From: Maratus speciosus
Lineage: Eukaryota > Arthropoda > Arachnida > Araneae > Salticidae
Direction: 5' to 3'
Assembly: GCA_963932465.1 (NCBI GenBank)
Contig: OZ010792.1
Coordinates: 281,773,836-281,837,835 of the forward strand
DNA: 64,000 bases
Part shown: positions 1-10,912 of the stretch, piece by piece
Numbering within the stretch: the first letter of the stretch is position 1
Layout of the letters: every line of letters starts with the position of its first letter
The notes under the pieces: generated by a model
Seen by the model: the letters and a program-made list of their open reading frames with translations, nothing else
The model's database searches: none
What the model was told of the DNA's origin: nothing
Translations under genes and position numbers: made by a program

Positions 1-840
1 AAACGAAAATAAAGTACAGAAATCGGAGATATCAATCATTATTCTCGTGGTATTGCTCTTCGTTTACAACATAAAAGTTTACCCGTATCACAGGAGCATC
101 ATGACCTGCCTTGTACTATCCCCACCTGAATTTCCAGACCACTATATAAGTGCGGCAGATTTTCCTAGTCATTGCGGACAGGCAATTGCAGGCGGATTGC
201 AGTAGGCAGAGTGCAGAAGGGACGACAAAAGAATTGAAAACAAAGTTTTATAGGTTAAGTCAGATAGAAGGAGGTGAGGCCAACACCATCTCAGATTCCT
301 TCAAATCTAGATTAGAGATGGTCTAAACCTTGAAAAACTTATTGGCTTAAACGTAGAGGGTAGAGGGAACTAATGTAATGATAGGCCAGCATCTTCCATT
401 GGAAACAATTTAGAAAACAAGCATAAAAGAACTTGTTGTAAAATGTATCTCTCATTCTCTTCTTTGAGTTGCGAATATGCAGGCAAAATTCTGTTTGTTT
501 TACATATTATACATATATATATAAATGGGAATTCTTTCAAAAAAAAAAGGCTTGATTTGGGGGGGGGGGGGGTTGAGTTTAAATTGTTAAACATTTTTTA
601 TAGCGGCAAATAGAAAATTGAAAATTAACTGTTTTGAGCAGAAACTGAGTTGGGGACTTTTTCGGAAAAAACCCTCATCTGTGGAAAATTTGAGAAATTT
701 TAGGGAAATTGACTTTCGACTTCAGACCGAGTGCGCTTTAATATGTGAATCAAGATTGAACTAATCCTAGAATTTCACCTGTGAACTCGATGGGTTAATT
801 GTCTGTGACGCGCTGCCGCCTCCCGATCTAATGCTTTCGT
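1..840. other. Non-coding stretch with no recognised gene
   Basis: No credible coding frame is visible on either strand. It contains a possible core promoter (listed separately) and a run of 14 G at 559-572 directly after an A-rich stretch. The first 360 bases are somewhat less A+T-rich than the rest and could be the edge of a repeat or an upstream gene region, but nothing identifies it. Confidence 0.5.
143..173 (+). promoter_or_regulatory. Possible TATA plus initiator core promoter
   Basis: A TATATAAG box at 143-150 lies 28 bases before an initiator-like TCATT whose A is at 171. That spacing matches RNA polymerase II core promoters in arthropods. No open reading frame of useful length follows, so it may be a retroelement promoter or chance. 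This is motif matching only. Confidence 0.2.
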
Positions 841-1407
841 ATTGACATCGCAGCAGGATTTAACAGCCCAAGAAATCGCCAAAAATCACCATTTACAATC
901 AGACTTTTTGATTCTGGTAATTTCAGTGGTTTAAACGCATAGTTCGATTGTATGTTTTAAATTTGTTTTTTATTTACATTTTATTGTTTTATTCATTGAT
1001 AGACGAATGTTGTACTTTCATTATAGAATATATAAGCTGGAAACAAATGCGAAGTTATTTATATTAATTTAAGTGTAAACGGATTTATCTTTCGCAAATC
1101 GTAATTGACTGCAAGCGATAGAGATGAATTTGAAAAAAAAAAATCATATTTGAAAATTATTTTTAAAACACTAAATTTGAGTAAATTGCGATAAAGTCTT
1201 TTAAAAAATGGCGATACAGTTTTCAAACAAATTGCATTTAAAAGTATATTTTTTTTTTCATATTCGACGGAGTAAAAATTGAAAATGTGGAATATTTAGA
1301 AGTTAAAAAAATTGCAGTAAAAGTAAAATTTAATCGTCTCCTGTTGCCACTGTCAAAGTGGCGTCAGTGTTACGCACGGATACGTTTGTCCTTTATAATA
1401 GAGAATG
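841..1407. repeat. Dispersed repeat, copy 1 (relative at 4830-5335)
   Basis: Long stretches align by eye with 4830-5335 in the same order and orientation: a block around 'gattctggtaatttcagtgg', a block around 'ggaaacaaat', a block containing 'ttgcagtaaaagt', and a final 'ttgcc...tggcgtc...gttac' block. Shorter matches to its central part occur near 31.7, 43.3 and 57.8 kb. Copies are diverged with many indels. No coding capacity is seen and the family class is unknown. Confidence 0.55.
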
Positions 1408-1686
1408 ACGGATCCCACCTGGGCTTCCTACGTTGTAGAAGATAGTATAACTTATAGGAAACTTTTTTTTTATGTTAAAAGCTGTAATAGATTTTTTTTT
1501 TTTAATTTAATATATATGGGTCATTCTTCAAAAAGTCTAACATTTCTGTTACATGCCTTTTACAGTAAAACTTTTAAAGAATTATTCATTTAATTATATT
1601 TTTTAATTGCAATAAAATTATGTCTATTTATATCAATACCCACCTTTTATATAATAATTTTTAATTTATATATATATATATATATA

Positions 1687-3194
1687 CAGTGAACAAAAAA
1701 AAAAAAAAGTTGGACAACAGCTTCTATTGATTTCATTGTTTAATTATTTTGCTCTATGTTGCTCTTTAAAAGTAGAAGTATATTTAAAATAATAACAATT
1801 ATTAAGATGATTTACACAGTTTTATTTTGCTTTAATAAAACTTATGTCTAAATTATAAATTAATAAAACAAATAAAAACTTGGACACTTACACAATGTTC
1901 CAAAAAAACACTTTTAAATCTAAAACAAAACCATCTAATATTTCGTGTGATGTCCTTTTACTGCTATTACAGCTTGTAGCCTCTTATTCATCGAAAGGGT
2001 CAGTTTTTCAGTTAAATCTGATGGTACATTTTGCCATATATTGAGAATAGCAGTTTTTAGTTCATTTTTATTCTTAATCTCCTTTTCTAGAAATTGTTTC
2101 TCCATATAAGACCACAAATGTTCTATAGGATTTAGATCCGGACTTTGGGGAGGATGGGGTAGCACTTTTTCACTTTGTATAATAATTATTCCTGTATAAT
2201 CCGAGCGCTATGCTTAGGATCGTTGTCTTGGACAAAAGAATAATTGAACCCCATACTATAACGTATCCGCTGCCATGTTTTACAGTCGCTTTTATATTTG
2301 CTGATTTTTAGCGCTGTTTCTCCCCTTCGCTATACAAAACGCCGACCATCAGATCTAAACAAATTAAATTTTGACTACCCTGTAAAAATAAAAGACTTCC
2401 AGAATTCTCGTGGCTTTCCAACATATTGTTTAGCATTTTCAAGACGTTTTCTTACATTTCGGAGAGACAAATATGGCGTTTTTCGTGGTGTGTATGCTCT
2501 ATAGTCTTTGGAATGTAAAAAATTTCTTATAGTCTGTGGATGCACATTCACTATAGATGCCTCCTTCAACTCTCTGGCTATCTTTACCGCAGAAATTTTA
2601 GGATCCTCTTTCACAAATCTCACAATCCGTCTTTCTGTTTGAGATGAGGAAATCTTTTTGGGCCTACCACTTCCACTAGGTCTCTGCAAAAATCTGTACT
2701 TTTTGTATGTATTTATTATGTAATGCACTGTTGAACGTGGCTCTTTCACAGTTTCCGCAATATATAGTATACTTTTCTGCTCTTTCCATAGTTTAACAAT
2801 TAAGTTTTTCATATCAACTGAAATTTGCTTTTTTCCATTTTTGAGAATTTTTAATCCAGCAAAAGGAATTTTCAGCACATTTCAATCTCATAGCTTTGAC
2901 TTGGACTCGTGCCAGAAATCAACACATTTTTAAAGATTTGCATAGTGTCAATCCAAAGTAAAAGTGAAATAAGTGTCCAAGTTTTATTTTGGCTGTGAAA
3001 AACGCACAATTTATTTTTAAATAATTAAAAAAATTAATATAACATTTTATTAAGATTAAATAAAACTATTTCAATCTTTGAATAAATTATCTTTTTCTTT
3101 AATATTGTTAGATTACGATATCACAATTGGTTAAAACAACATTAAGCAGCAAAATCGAATCTTGTTGCTGTCCAACTTTTTTTTTGGTTCACTG
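1687..3194 (-). mobile_element. Tc1-like DNA transposon, decayed
   Basis: The left end (1687, CAGTGAAC, A-run, AGTTGGACAACAGC) and right end (to 3194, GCTGTCCAACT, T-run, GGTTCACTG) are inverted copies and are bounded by TA at 1685-1686 and 3195-3196, the target duplication of the Tc1/mariner superfamily. The length of 1508 bp is normal for a Tc1 element. A broken transposase lies on the minus strand. The poly-A/T tracts inside both inverted ends differ in length. The element sits in a TATA repeat, which is typical target sequence. Confidence 0.9.
1935..2878 (-). pseudogene. Tc1 transposase pseudogene
   Basis: A Tc1 transposase cuts and pastes its element using an N-terminal bipartite helix-turn-helix DNA-binding region and a DDE catalytic domain. 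On the minus strand the ATG at 2878 opens 167 residues with both HTH segments and a GRPKK linker motif (the GRPR-like hook). The frame stops at 2375-2377, exactly where the first catalytic Asp block is expected: the SKFNLFRSDGRR context continues in the same frame after the stop, but the usual acidic residues before it are gone. DNDPKH, the second catalytic block, is readable at 2210-2227, followed by a stop and a frameshift. The C-terminal 76 residues (1935-2165) keep PQSPDLNPIEHLW. At least one frameshift, several stops and probably a lost catalytic Asp make it inactive. Confidence 0.85.
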
Positions 3195-3297
3195 TATATA
3201 TATATATAAAATGTCTGAGTTCTGAATATTTGCTATAGTATACATTTAATTTCAATTATTGGAAATCGATGAGGATTTGTTATATATTATGGTTTTA

Positions 3298-3301
3298 TAC
3301 A

Positions 3302-3350
<49 letters not shown>
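3298..3350. repeat. (AT)n microsatellite followed by T-run
   Basis: About 13 AT units run directly into about 26 T. Tracts of this kind punctuate the whole window. Confidence 0.9.
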
Positions 3351-3760
3351 GTCACAGTATGTGATTTCTCACCTCCGTGGCATGTCACACACCTTGTGTG
3401 GCTGTTAATGTTGTTTAATAACTTGTTTAATTTAAAAAATATATTTACATATTTATTATTCCTTCTACAAGTGTCTCAAATACTAAATATTTAAGCATAT
3501 TTAAAATTTTTATATTGGGATTTAGTTTGTCTTAGTAGAGCAATTAATTCTGTCACACGATAAATTCTCACCTCCGTTACCCAAACATAAAATGCCATTA
3601 ATAATAAAACACACATATTATAATATATATTAAAATTCACATACACACATAAATAACACCTGCATTCAACAGTTAAAGGTATATATAAAAAAAGGTATAT
3701 ATAATATTATACAGACATACATACCATAAATACAATAAACCCAACTGGAGTGAAAAATTA

Positions 3761-3831
3761 GCCAGAGCCAGGAATCGAACCCGGGACCACAGTATACAAG
3801 ACAGCTGCTCTAACTACTGAGCTACTGCGGC
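3761..3831 (-). tRNA. tRNA-Thr(UGU)-like sequence, probably SINE head or pseudogene
   Basis: On the minus strand 71 bases fold as a tRNA. The acceptor stem GCCGCAG/CTCTGGC pairs at 6 of 7 positions. The D arm carries a box-A-like TAGCTCAGTAGTTAGAGC, the anticodon loop CTTGTAT contains TGT, and the T arm CCGGG/CCTGG encloses TTCGATT (box B GTTCGATTCC). The anticodon stem has a mismatch. The matching inverted copy at 4015-4085 and the shared flanks argue for a repeat rather than a working tRNA gene. Confidence 0.45.
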
Positions 3832-4014
3832 CGATACCTGGGTCTGCAATTTCTCACTAATAAACCATGTTAGGGAAGTCAACAATGTAATAGTACAACA
3901 GCGAAAAATAGTAAAATCTATTCATCGTTGTCCGGTCATCCAAGGTTGTCGTATAGATGGCTGGTGACTTCCCCAACATGGTTTATTATTGAGAAATTGC
4001 AGACTCGGGTATCG

Positions 4015-4085
4015 GCCGGAGTAGCTCAGTGGTTAGAGCAGCAGTCTTGTAATCAGTGGTCCCGGGTTCTATTCTTGGCTCTGAC
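4015..4085 (+). tRNA. tRNA-Thr(UGU)-like sequence, inverted partner
   Basis: Plus-strand counterpart of the sequence at 3761-3831. The acceptor stem GCCGGAG/CTCTGAC pairs at 6 of 7 positions and the anticodon loop CTTGTAA contains TGT. The anticodon stem has two mismatches, and the T arm is weaker because box B has changed to GTTCTATTCT. That substitution should weaken polymerase III transcription, so this copy looks more decayed than its partner. Confidence 0.4.
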
Positions 4086-4158
4086 TAATTTTTCACTCCA
4101 GTTGGATTTATTGTATGTATGTCTGTATAATATTTATGTATACCCATAAAATGCCATT

Positions 4159-4829
4159 TTTCACTGATAGATGGCAGTACTGCATCACATTTTATTTCCT
4201 ATAATACAAGTCATTCATCTTGTTTACTTACAGCTATAAAGAAGTTCTGAGTTTTTAGTTGAGAAACAAGAAGATGGATTTTGTTTTTAAGAATAGAGTG
4301 TGGTTATTGAGAACTCTCAACTCCATGAACTTGAAGTTCAGGTATGTTAAACAATGTAAAAATACAAGTTTACCTGTTTTAATATGCTTAACATGTCCAA
4401 ATTGTAATACCAAAAAAATAAATTTCTTTTCTTGAAAAAAAGCATACATTAAACCTATTTTTATAGAAGATTCCTCACCTCCGTGAATTAAAGCTCATCT
4501 CAGTGAATAAGGTTATATATGTATATATTTATTTATTTATGAGTAAACTAATTAAAATTAAGTAGGACCATTGTTCATGGTTACTTCTAGTAAGTAAAAG
4601 TTTGATATAAAAATGAAAAAAAAAAAGAGAAACGCAAAGTTTTGAAATTGAAACATATTTTTGTTGAAAAGGTACACTTTCTGGAGAATGACCCATATAT
4701 TTTTTAGCTTGGCCACTATCAACACCATAAACATTTTCAAATGAAAAATATGAATAACGTATTCAAATAAAGTTTTGAAATTTTTTTAACAGCAGTACTT
4801 TCATATTAGCAGCATGCCAGGAGTTGGTA
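4159..4829. other. Non-coding, no recognised feature
   Basis: A+T-rich sequence without a credible gene. The motif CTCACCTCCGT occurs at about 3369, 3568 and 4476, on both sides of the compound insertion, hinting at a shared older repeat. At 4693-4710 a short stretch is the reverse complement of 1513-1530 (core ATATGGGTCATTCT). Confidence 0.4.
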
Positions 4830-5335
4830 GCCGAGAAAAACGCCAAATATCGCTACTTACAGCAGTCTTTTTGATTCTGATAATTTCAGTGGTTTAAGCA
4901 TGTAGTACCATTATATGTCTGTTAAATTTGTACTTTATTTATATTATTTTATCTATTTATTAAAGAAATTTTAATTTCATTATGTAATATTAGCCGGAAA
5001 CAAATTCTGAACTATTTATATTGTTTTAAGAGCATACGGGTTAATCTTTTGTAACTGGGCTGCATGAGATATAGATTTTTTTTTTTTTTTTACCACGCTT
5101 GAAAATTATTTGAAAAATAATAAAGATTCAGTAAATCGGGATAGTTTTTAAACAAATTACAACTAAAGGAAATTTTTTTTTTCTTATTTGACGGTGTAAA
5201 ATTTGGAAATGTGCGGTGTTTAGCAGTTAAAAATATTGCAGTAAAAGTTAAAATAACTGACCAGGTGTTGTCATACATCGTCAATATGGCGTCCACGTTA
5301 CTCAGTCACCTGTTTTTACTTTATGATATAGATTT
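4830..5335. repeat. Dispersed repeat, copy 2 (relative at 841-1407)
   Basis: Diverged direct copy of the repeat at 841-1407, sharing the 'gattctgataatttcagtgg', 'ggaaacaaat' and 'ttgcagtaaaagtt' blocks and the final 'atggcgtc...gttac' block. It ends just before the inverted-end element at 5341. Confidence 0.55.
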
Positions 5336-5340
5336 GTTTA

Positions 5341-6345
5341 ACAAGGGAACCACTTTTGGTGTTGCTCGCACCTAGCATCGAGATCGGTGCGTTTTGTAGC
5401 CCTATACATAAAAGCTAGAGAACCGAAAAAATTTCTCTGTTAAAATAATATTTTATGTACTTTTGTATACTTTTAATTTTTTATTATTACATATTTATTT
5501 GTTTATTTCACGCCAAAAGTGAGTTAAGTCTCCAAATAGGGCGCTACAATTTTTCCGCCCGCTTTATCCAAAGAGAAAATATACAGAACATATTACTAGA
5601 ATTATATCAGATTGCAATTTTTTTTAAATAATTGATAGCATAAGAAACAAATATTAGGATTTTATTTTTTTTCTATGCAGATGATAAATATATAAGTAAT
5701 AAATTTAATTCTATAAAAGCTTCGAAGATCATTGAAAACTATTTTTTAGTGAAATACAAAATAAGCAAAATATTTTCTTTTGAAATCGAATGAAATATAG
5801 TTTCGAATGTTTAAAATGAAATGTTGTTGTATTAAATGGTCCTTCGGTAAAAGTAATCATAAAGTAAATTAATATTTTTACATAATTTAGAAAAATTACT
5901 GTGGCGAAATAAGTCGGACATTGCAATTTCTAGATATTACAATTTCAGCTATGACATTTGGCTAGGATTGCCGGAAAGCTCTACTTTTGAAAATAAACGC
6001 CAACTGTTTCCCCGCCAAAAATATGAATATAAAGTTGCAATTTTTCAAAATCAAATTCGTGGGTTTTTGAAGGAATTTTCAAACTTTTTTCAATATTTTA
6101 TACTTATTATTAACTAATTTTTATTTTTAAATGCTTTTCTTTAAAAAAAATTCAGTGTTAATAGTCCGATAAGTTGTCTCGAAAATTGCATTTTCAGAAA
6201 GTTATGCTGCTTTATAATCAAGAAATATTATTTTAACAGAAAAATTTTATCGATTCCCAAACTTCATTATATAGGGCTTTAAAATGCACCAGGCCTCAAT
6301 GCTAGGTAAACACCAAAAGTGCAACACCAAAAGTGGTTCCCTTGT
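5341..6345. mobile_element. Non-autonomous element with ~110-bp terminal inverted repeats
   Basis: The first about 110 bp (5341-5450) reappear inverted at about 6225-6345. The outermost 23 bp match exactly (core AAGGGAACCACTTTTGGTG), and the inner part keeps AGCCCTATA and the CTGTTAAAATAATATTT block. The interior is A+T-rich with no coding frame. Long inverted ends around non-coding DNA are typical of MITE or foldback elements. I could not find a convincing target duplication, so the superfamily is open. Confidence 0.65.
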
Positions 6346-6784
6346 AAGTGGGAACTTTTTACTTTATGGTAAAGAGTCAGAAAAAAAATTTTATGCAATT
6401 TTTTTAATTAAGTGGAAATTAATGACATGTTTAGAAAAAGAAAACTTAAAAATATCAGCTCACTATACTTTTATACTGTAGATTAATCTTCTAAAACTAG
6501 CCACCCTTGGGGATTAATTTGGTCTCCCTTAAATGTATTCTAAGCATTCTATGATGTTACTTTTATTCATAATTTAATTTACTTGCTCCATCCTTCGCCA
6601 AATCGGAAGATTTTGACAGAGAAATCAAGAACTCGGTATTTTTATGTTAGCTGGACACAGCCGACCAGAGAAATCGCCGACCATTGAAATCATGACATTT
6701 AATTTCAACATCAAGGCATTGTTTTAATTTACCACGTGAAAAATAAAAACTGCTAACTGGTGTGGTAAAAAATGGCTATTGGCG

Positions 6785-7130
6785 AGATTTGCGCCCGGCA
6801 AACATAAAAGTACCAAGAATTCTTTGCGATCGTAGCAACTTTTATGTAGTTTTATTCGAAATTTTTTTTTTATTTTTTTAACCAAAATGGAAGCCCTTGC
6901 AAATGAAAAGCGGAGAGGTCAACTCGTAATTGTTTATGATAGTCACATGACTTGGGCTACTATAATACAGATGATATGATAGAGTTGGAACAATATTTTA
7001 CGATTTATCACCTGCGCCTGGCTAACATTAAAGTACCAAAATGGCCACCTGGCATATAAAAAGCGAAGCGGTCAGCCCGGAACTGTTGATGACAGTCACA
7101 TAACTTAGGCTATTATTGTAGAGATAGAGC
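6785..7130. repeat. Diverged direct duplication (6785-6975 and 7010-7130)
   Basis: Both halves share GGC(A/T)AACAT(A)AAAGTACCAA, then CCAAAATGG...AAAAGCG, GGTCA, GATGA/ATAGTCACAT and ACTT(G/A)GGCTA in the same order and orientation. No reading frame crosses either copy. Confidence 0.6.
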
Positions 7131-8117
7131 ATAAGCCTTGATCATATAAAGCACAAATTCGCAGTAATAGTTCATTTTATGAATTTTTGTTGAATTGGAA
7201 TCGCTTCATATGGCAGCAAGGAGTCAGAAAAATAATCAAAAAACAAATCTATGGTATGGAAATTAGTAAAACGCTAAAGAAATATTCTAAAGTAATAGTC
7301 TAAAAATATTGTATATCACACTTTTAAGCTGTTGAATTGTTTCTAAAATTGCATGTAAACTACGATCCTAATTCGTAGTTAATTGCTAAACTAATAAATC
7401 GTAGTTTAAGGGGTTAGAACATTTATAACATTTCTCTCACAATTTTTTTTTTTTTTTTATAGAAACCCGTTTTCCGTTTTTTTTTCTGTGTTTTTCTAAG
7501 GTAACCACATACGTTCTCGGCGGCAAAAAATGGACATATTTTGGATTTTTTTTTTTTTTTTTTTTTAGGAAGGGAGTAAAGGTAATTGAAAAATCAATAA
7601 TTCCATGTTACTTTTTATTGCTTCAAGTATTTAGAAATACTTTTTGTTGTTAAATTTGGTCACGTATTACGTCGGAAACTTACAGCCGCTTTGACCTGTA
7701 ACCAAAATATCCGGGCTCGATATAGGCAGCATTCTAACTTCCTGTAGAAATTTCTACAGGACACAATTTTCTGTTAACAAAAAATTATTAAAATCTCAGT
7801 TTCTTCTTGTAAAATGCGATTGTATTTAAGAATTATCGGCTTAATTTTTGAAATTTTGAAAAATAAGAAAATTGCGCTACTTTGAAAAAATATTTCATTT
7901 TTCGTTTAAACTTTTTATTTTTATTCTTATTGGAGAAATATAAAAATAAAACATTTCAAAAAATGGTTCCATGGCCCTTAGACAATTTCATTATGCGTAG
8001 ATGAGAGCAAATTTTATCCAAAAATGTTAAAAATTGTTCAAATTATCTTGCTTTCCATGTTGCTAGAAAATCGCATTCTTAGATTCAATACATTTTCGAG
8101 TTTTAGGATTCAATATA
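7131..8117. other. Non-coding stretch around the second Tc1 insertion
   Basis: No gene is visible. T-runs lie near 7445 and 7543. The block at about 7303-7345 (AAATTGCATGTAAACT near its end) resembles 6447-6490 and 9905-9980, so an older repeat seems to surround the Tc1 insertion at 8118. Confidence 0.4.
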
Positions 8118-9678
8118 CAGTAGCGCTCAAAAGTATTTTGACACCATTATATTCGCTCTTATTTTGTTTAATATAAAAATATAAAAGAAAATATATTCCC
8201 TATCATTAAGAACAATATTACGCAGTTATTCAAAGGTATCAAGTTTCAACTTGTTTGTTTACTTTCGGCGCTACCGAAGGAAAATGACTCCTCCTTACTC
8301 AAAAGTATTTTGACGATTAGTTTGCATTTAATTGTTGAAGGCGTCAGTTGCTCTATAGCTTCAATTAGTGTTTATATTGACTTATTGCAATTATGTTTAA
8401 ATGCCGAAACGCAAAGAATATTCTAGAGATTTCAGAAAAGCCGTTGTAAATGCACTTAAGCAAGGAAGGAGGCAAGCAGAAGTTGCTCGTTCTTTTAACG
8501 TGTCTCGGCCGCTTGTTAGTATATGAATTAAGTTTTAATAAACGGAAATCTATCGAAAATATGCGTCGAAGTGGCCGTCTGAAAAGAACAACTTGCAATG
8601 TTGACCATATTATAAAAAAGCTATCTACAAGTGATTGTCGTAAGTCCGCTGTAGTAATAAAAAATGAATTGAGAGAAAATTACGTCATAGACATACATGT
8701 TTCAACTGTCAAACGACGCCTAAAGCTGTATGGTTTACATGACCGAAGACCAGCAAAAAAGCCTTTGATATCTGCTAAGAATAGCAAGGCTAGAATTGCA
8801 TTCGCAAAACGGCATAAATCGTAGACAAGTGTAGAGTGGTCTAATGTTTTGTGGAGTGATAAAAGCAAGTTAAATTTTGTGTCTCCTGATGGATTAAGTA
8901 CATTTGACGTCCTAATAACAAAAAAAAAATATTATGTTCGATACCAAATACCCACCATCAAACATGGAGCCAACAATGTGATGGTTTGGAGTTGTTTCTC
9001 TCGTAGCGGATTTGGACACTTAGTTCGAATTGAGGAAAATGTAGATCAGCTCATGTATGCTGATATATTAAAGACTCGTGTGCTGCCGTATGCTAAACAA
9101 AACATGCCTGCTAAGTGATATTTTCAGCAAGATAATGACCCGAAACACAAATCCAAGTACGTAAGTGATTTTATGAAACGCAGAAAAGTCAAGGTTCTAG
9201 AGAGGCCAAGTCAAAGTCCGAATTTGAATCCCATGGAACAATTGTGGGAGGAGTTAGATCGTAGTGTAAGATGCCAAAATTATTTAAATAAGGAGGCTTT
9301 ATACGAAGCTCTTAAAAATGAGTGGGACCGAATTCCTTTAGATCGAATACAAACATTAGACGACTCGAAGCCTGCGCGTTGTGAGGATGTCATAAAAGCC
9401 AAAGGATATGCTATTAAATATTGACTGACACATTACTATATTTGATAATTATTGTGTTAAAACGATTTTTTATTATAATGTCAAAATACTTTTGATTTAT
9501 CACTATTCCGATTTTTCATGGGTTCCACGTTATTTTCTACCAAATGATAGTTAATTCACTAAAATTCTGTAAATCATTGAATATGGTTAAATAAAATAAA
9601 TGATTGATTTTTGTATTTTATAATTGTTCTTAATTAAGCCAATTATTATCTTTGTCAAAATACTTTTGAACGCTACAT
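8118..9678 (+). mobile_element. Tc1-like transposon with IR/DR ends
   Basis: The left end begins CAGTAGCGCTCAAAAGTATTTTG at 8118 after TA. The right end is the inverted copy, but its last few bases have decayed (CGCTAC then ATTT). Each end holds two direct repeats of CTCAAAAGTATTTTGAC: left at 8126-8142 and 8298-8314, right (inverted) at 9480-9495 and 9654-9670. Both inverted ends are therefore about 197-199 bp with a repeat at each edge, the IR/DR arrangement known from several Tc1 lineages (for example Sleeping Beauty and Paris). The 1561-bp length is normal. Confidence 0.88.
8401..9424 (+). pseudogene. Tc1 transposase pseudogene (DD34E)
   Basis: The ATG at 8401 opens 41 residues (MPKRKEYSRDFRKAVVNALK...) of a first helix-turn-helix, ending at TGA 8524-8526. 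The rest continues in another frame from about 8530 to the TGA at 9422-9424, interrupted by TAG at 8822-8824 and TGA at 9116-9118. All three catalytic positions survive: Asp at 8858-8860 in LWSDKSKLNF, Asp at 9131-9133 in QQDNDPKH, and Glu at 9236-9238 in NLNPMEQLW. There are exactly 34 residues between the last two, the DD34E signature of Tc1. One frameshift plus two stops make it inactive, but decay is mild, so the copy is moderately young. Confidence 0.9.
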
Positions 9679-10162
9679 TTTTATCTTGCGCGCACTCACA
9701 TTTTTGCTCATATGTTTTTTAATAATTGGGATATTACTTTAAATGTTTTTGCCCATAATTATACACACTATAGATATTTTAAATCCGTCAAAAACGAAAA
9801 ATCTATTTTTTTTTTAAATTGAGAACGTGTGTAACCGCTTAAGTGTAAACGTCACTGAATTTTTTATTTTTATTTTTTTAACAACATGAAAATTAGTGAA
9901 AAAGAAACCTGAAACTATTAGCATATTATACTTTTATGTTGTAGATTAATCTTCTAAAATTACATGCAAACTGTGATCATAAAACATAACTCCGCTTTAA
10001 TTGTTGATTTTATAAGTCCTTATTGAAGTGGAAACTTATTTAAGGTCTTAATAATGCGTTCAATAAAAAACAAATTCTTCTTATAAATCAAAACTTAAGA
10101 TAATAATTAGTAAAACAATGATGAAACAAAAGTCCAAAAATAATTGTTTACTTCACTTTTCA
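9679..10162. other. Non-coding, no recognised gene
   Basis: A+T-rich sequence. The part at 9905-9980 matches 6447-6490, the other side of the repeat interrupted by the Tc1 element. Nothing else is seen. Confidence 0.4.
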
Positions 10163-10166
10163 TTAA

Positions 10167-10326
10167 CACGTTGAATGTCACGTTAGTCACCGGTGACCGA
10201 CACTGATCTTTCCTTTTAGGCCGCGTCAGTCATCGGCGACTGGCACTTACAGATTCTGCAACGGGAGTCTTATTTCGTAGCCTAAACGGAAAAAAAAAAA
10301 AAAAACCAGACTCGGCATTCAACGTG
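10167..10326. mobile_element. 160-bp TTAA-flanked MITE (piggyBac-like)
   Basis: TTAA at 10163-10166 and 10327-10330 bracket a 160-bp unit with perfect 11-bp inverted ends (CACGTTGAATG / CATTCAACGTG). TTAA target duplication is diagnostic of piggyBac-type transposition. The interior holds two related palindromic blocks, GTCACCGGTGAC and GTCATCGGCGAC, plus an A-run. It has no coding capacity and would depend on a transposase elsewhere. Confidence 0.8.
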
Positions 10327-10330
10327 TTAA

Positions 10331-10859
10331 GAAAATTTGCTTTCAATTTCTTGAATTGTGTGTAAATTATGATACCATCTTACACATTCATTGTAGTTGA
10401 TAAATTATAAATTTTTCTCTAACAACGAGGGTTATTAAAATGGTAAAATCCAATATTTTGCAAAGTTTGAGGGGGGGGTGGTTGGTGTACTTATTAGAAT
10501 CTTTCACATGTCGGGTTGTACGCAACCTGAACCCGAATATTCTATTTTAAATAAAGTCGAAACGCGACTGGAAAAAATTCTTCAACCTGAAACCCGATCC
10601 GAGCCTACGCACTTTAACCTGAAACCGAAAGGGGAGAAGATTAACCAATACTTTAATACAATTATAGGAAAATAGTCTATAGTTATATTTTTAATATCAA
10701 TTTTATTTTTATGTTGAAAAATGAACATATATATTTACTCAGATATAGAGTTGTTTTTTTTTAATCTGGTAAAGTATTCTAGACTTTTTTGAAAAATAGG
10801 GAAACACAAAGCTGATCCGCAAGGATCAAAACCCAACACGAAATCATTAAAGTCAATCC
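10331..10859. other. Non-coding, low-information stretch
   Basis: A short open frame at 10478-10675 is not credible as a gene. It consists of imperfect repeats of AACC(T)GAA(A)CCCGA. The same motif class (GACCCAACCCGAAC) continues at 20247 after the hAT insertion, so both flanks appear to be one older repeat. Confidence 0.4.
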
Positions 10860-10912
10860 CAGGGCCGAAACTAGCCTTTTTGGCGCCCGGGGCAAACATG
10901 GATTTTGGTCCC

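Larger units (their letters stand above)
3586..4158. mobile_element. Compound insertion: inverted tRNA-headed repeats within a 14-bp target duplication
   Basis: A perfect 14-bp direct repeat (CATAAAATGCCATT) is present at 3586-3599 and 4145-4158. Between the copies are two arms of about 180 bp (3694-3880 and 3966-4144) that are inverted copies of each other, separated by a loop of about 85 bp. Each arm contains a foldable tRNA-Thr-like sequence. The flanking direct repeat suggests insertion as one unit, as in LINE-mediated retrotransposition of SINEs, but homology extends about 50 bp upstream of the tRNA start, which is unusual for a SINE. Class is therefore uncertain. Confidence 0.6.

Noticed and set aside
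10478..10675. 65-residue frame with repeated Pro-Glu
   Set aside because: Comes from imperfect AACCCGAA repeats continued at 20247; low complexity.
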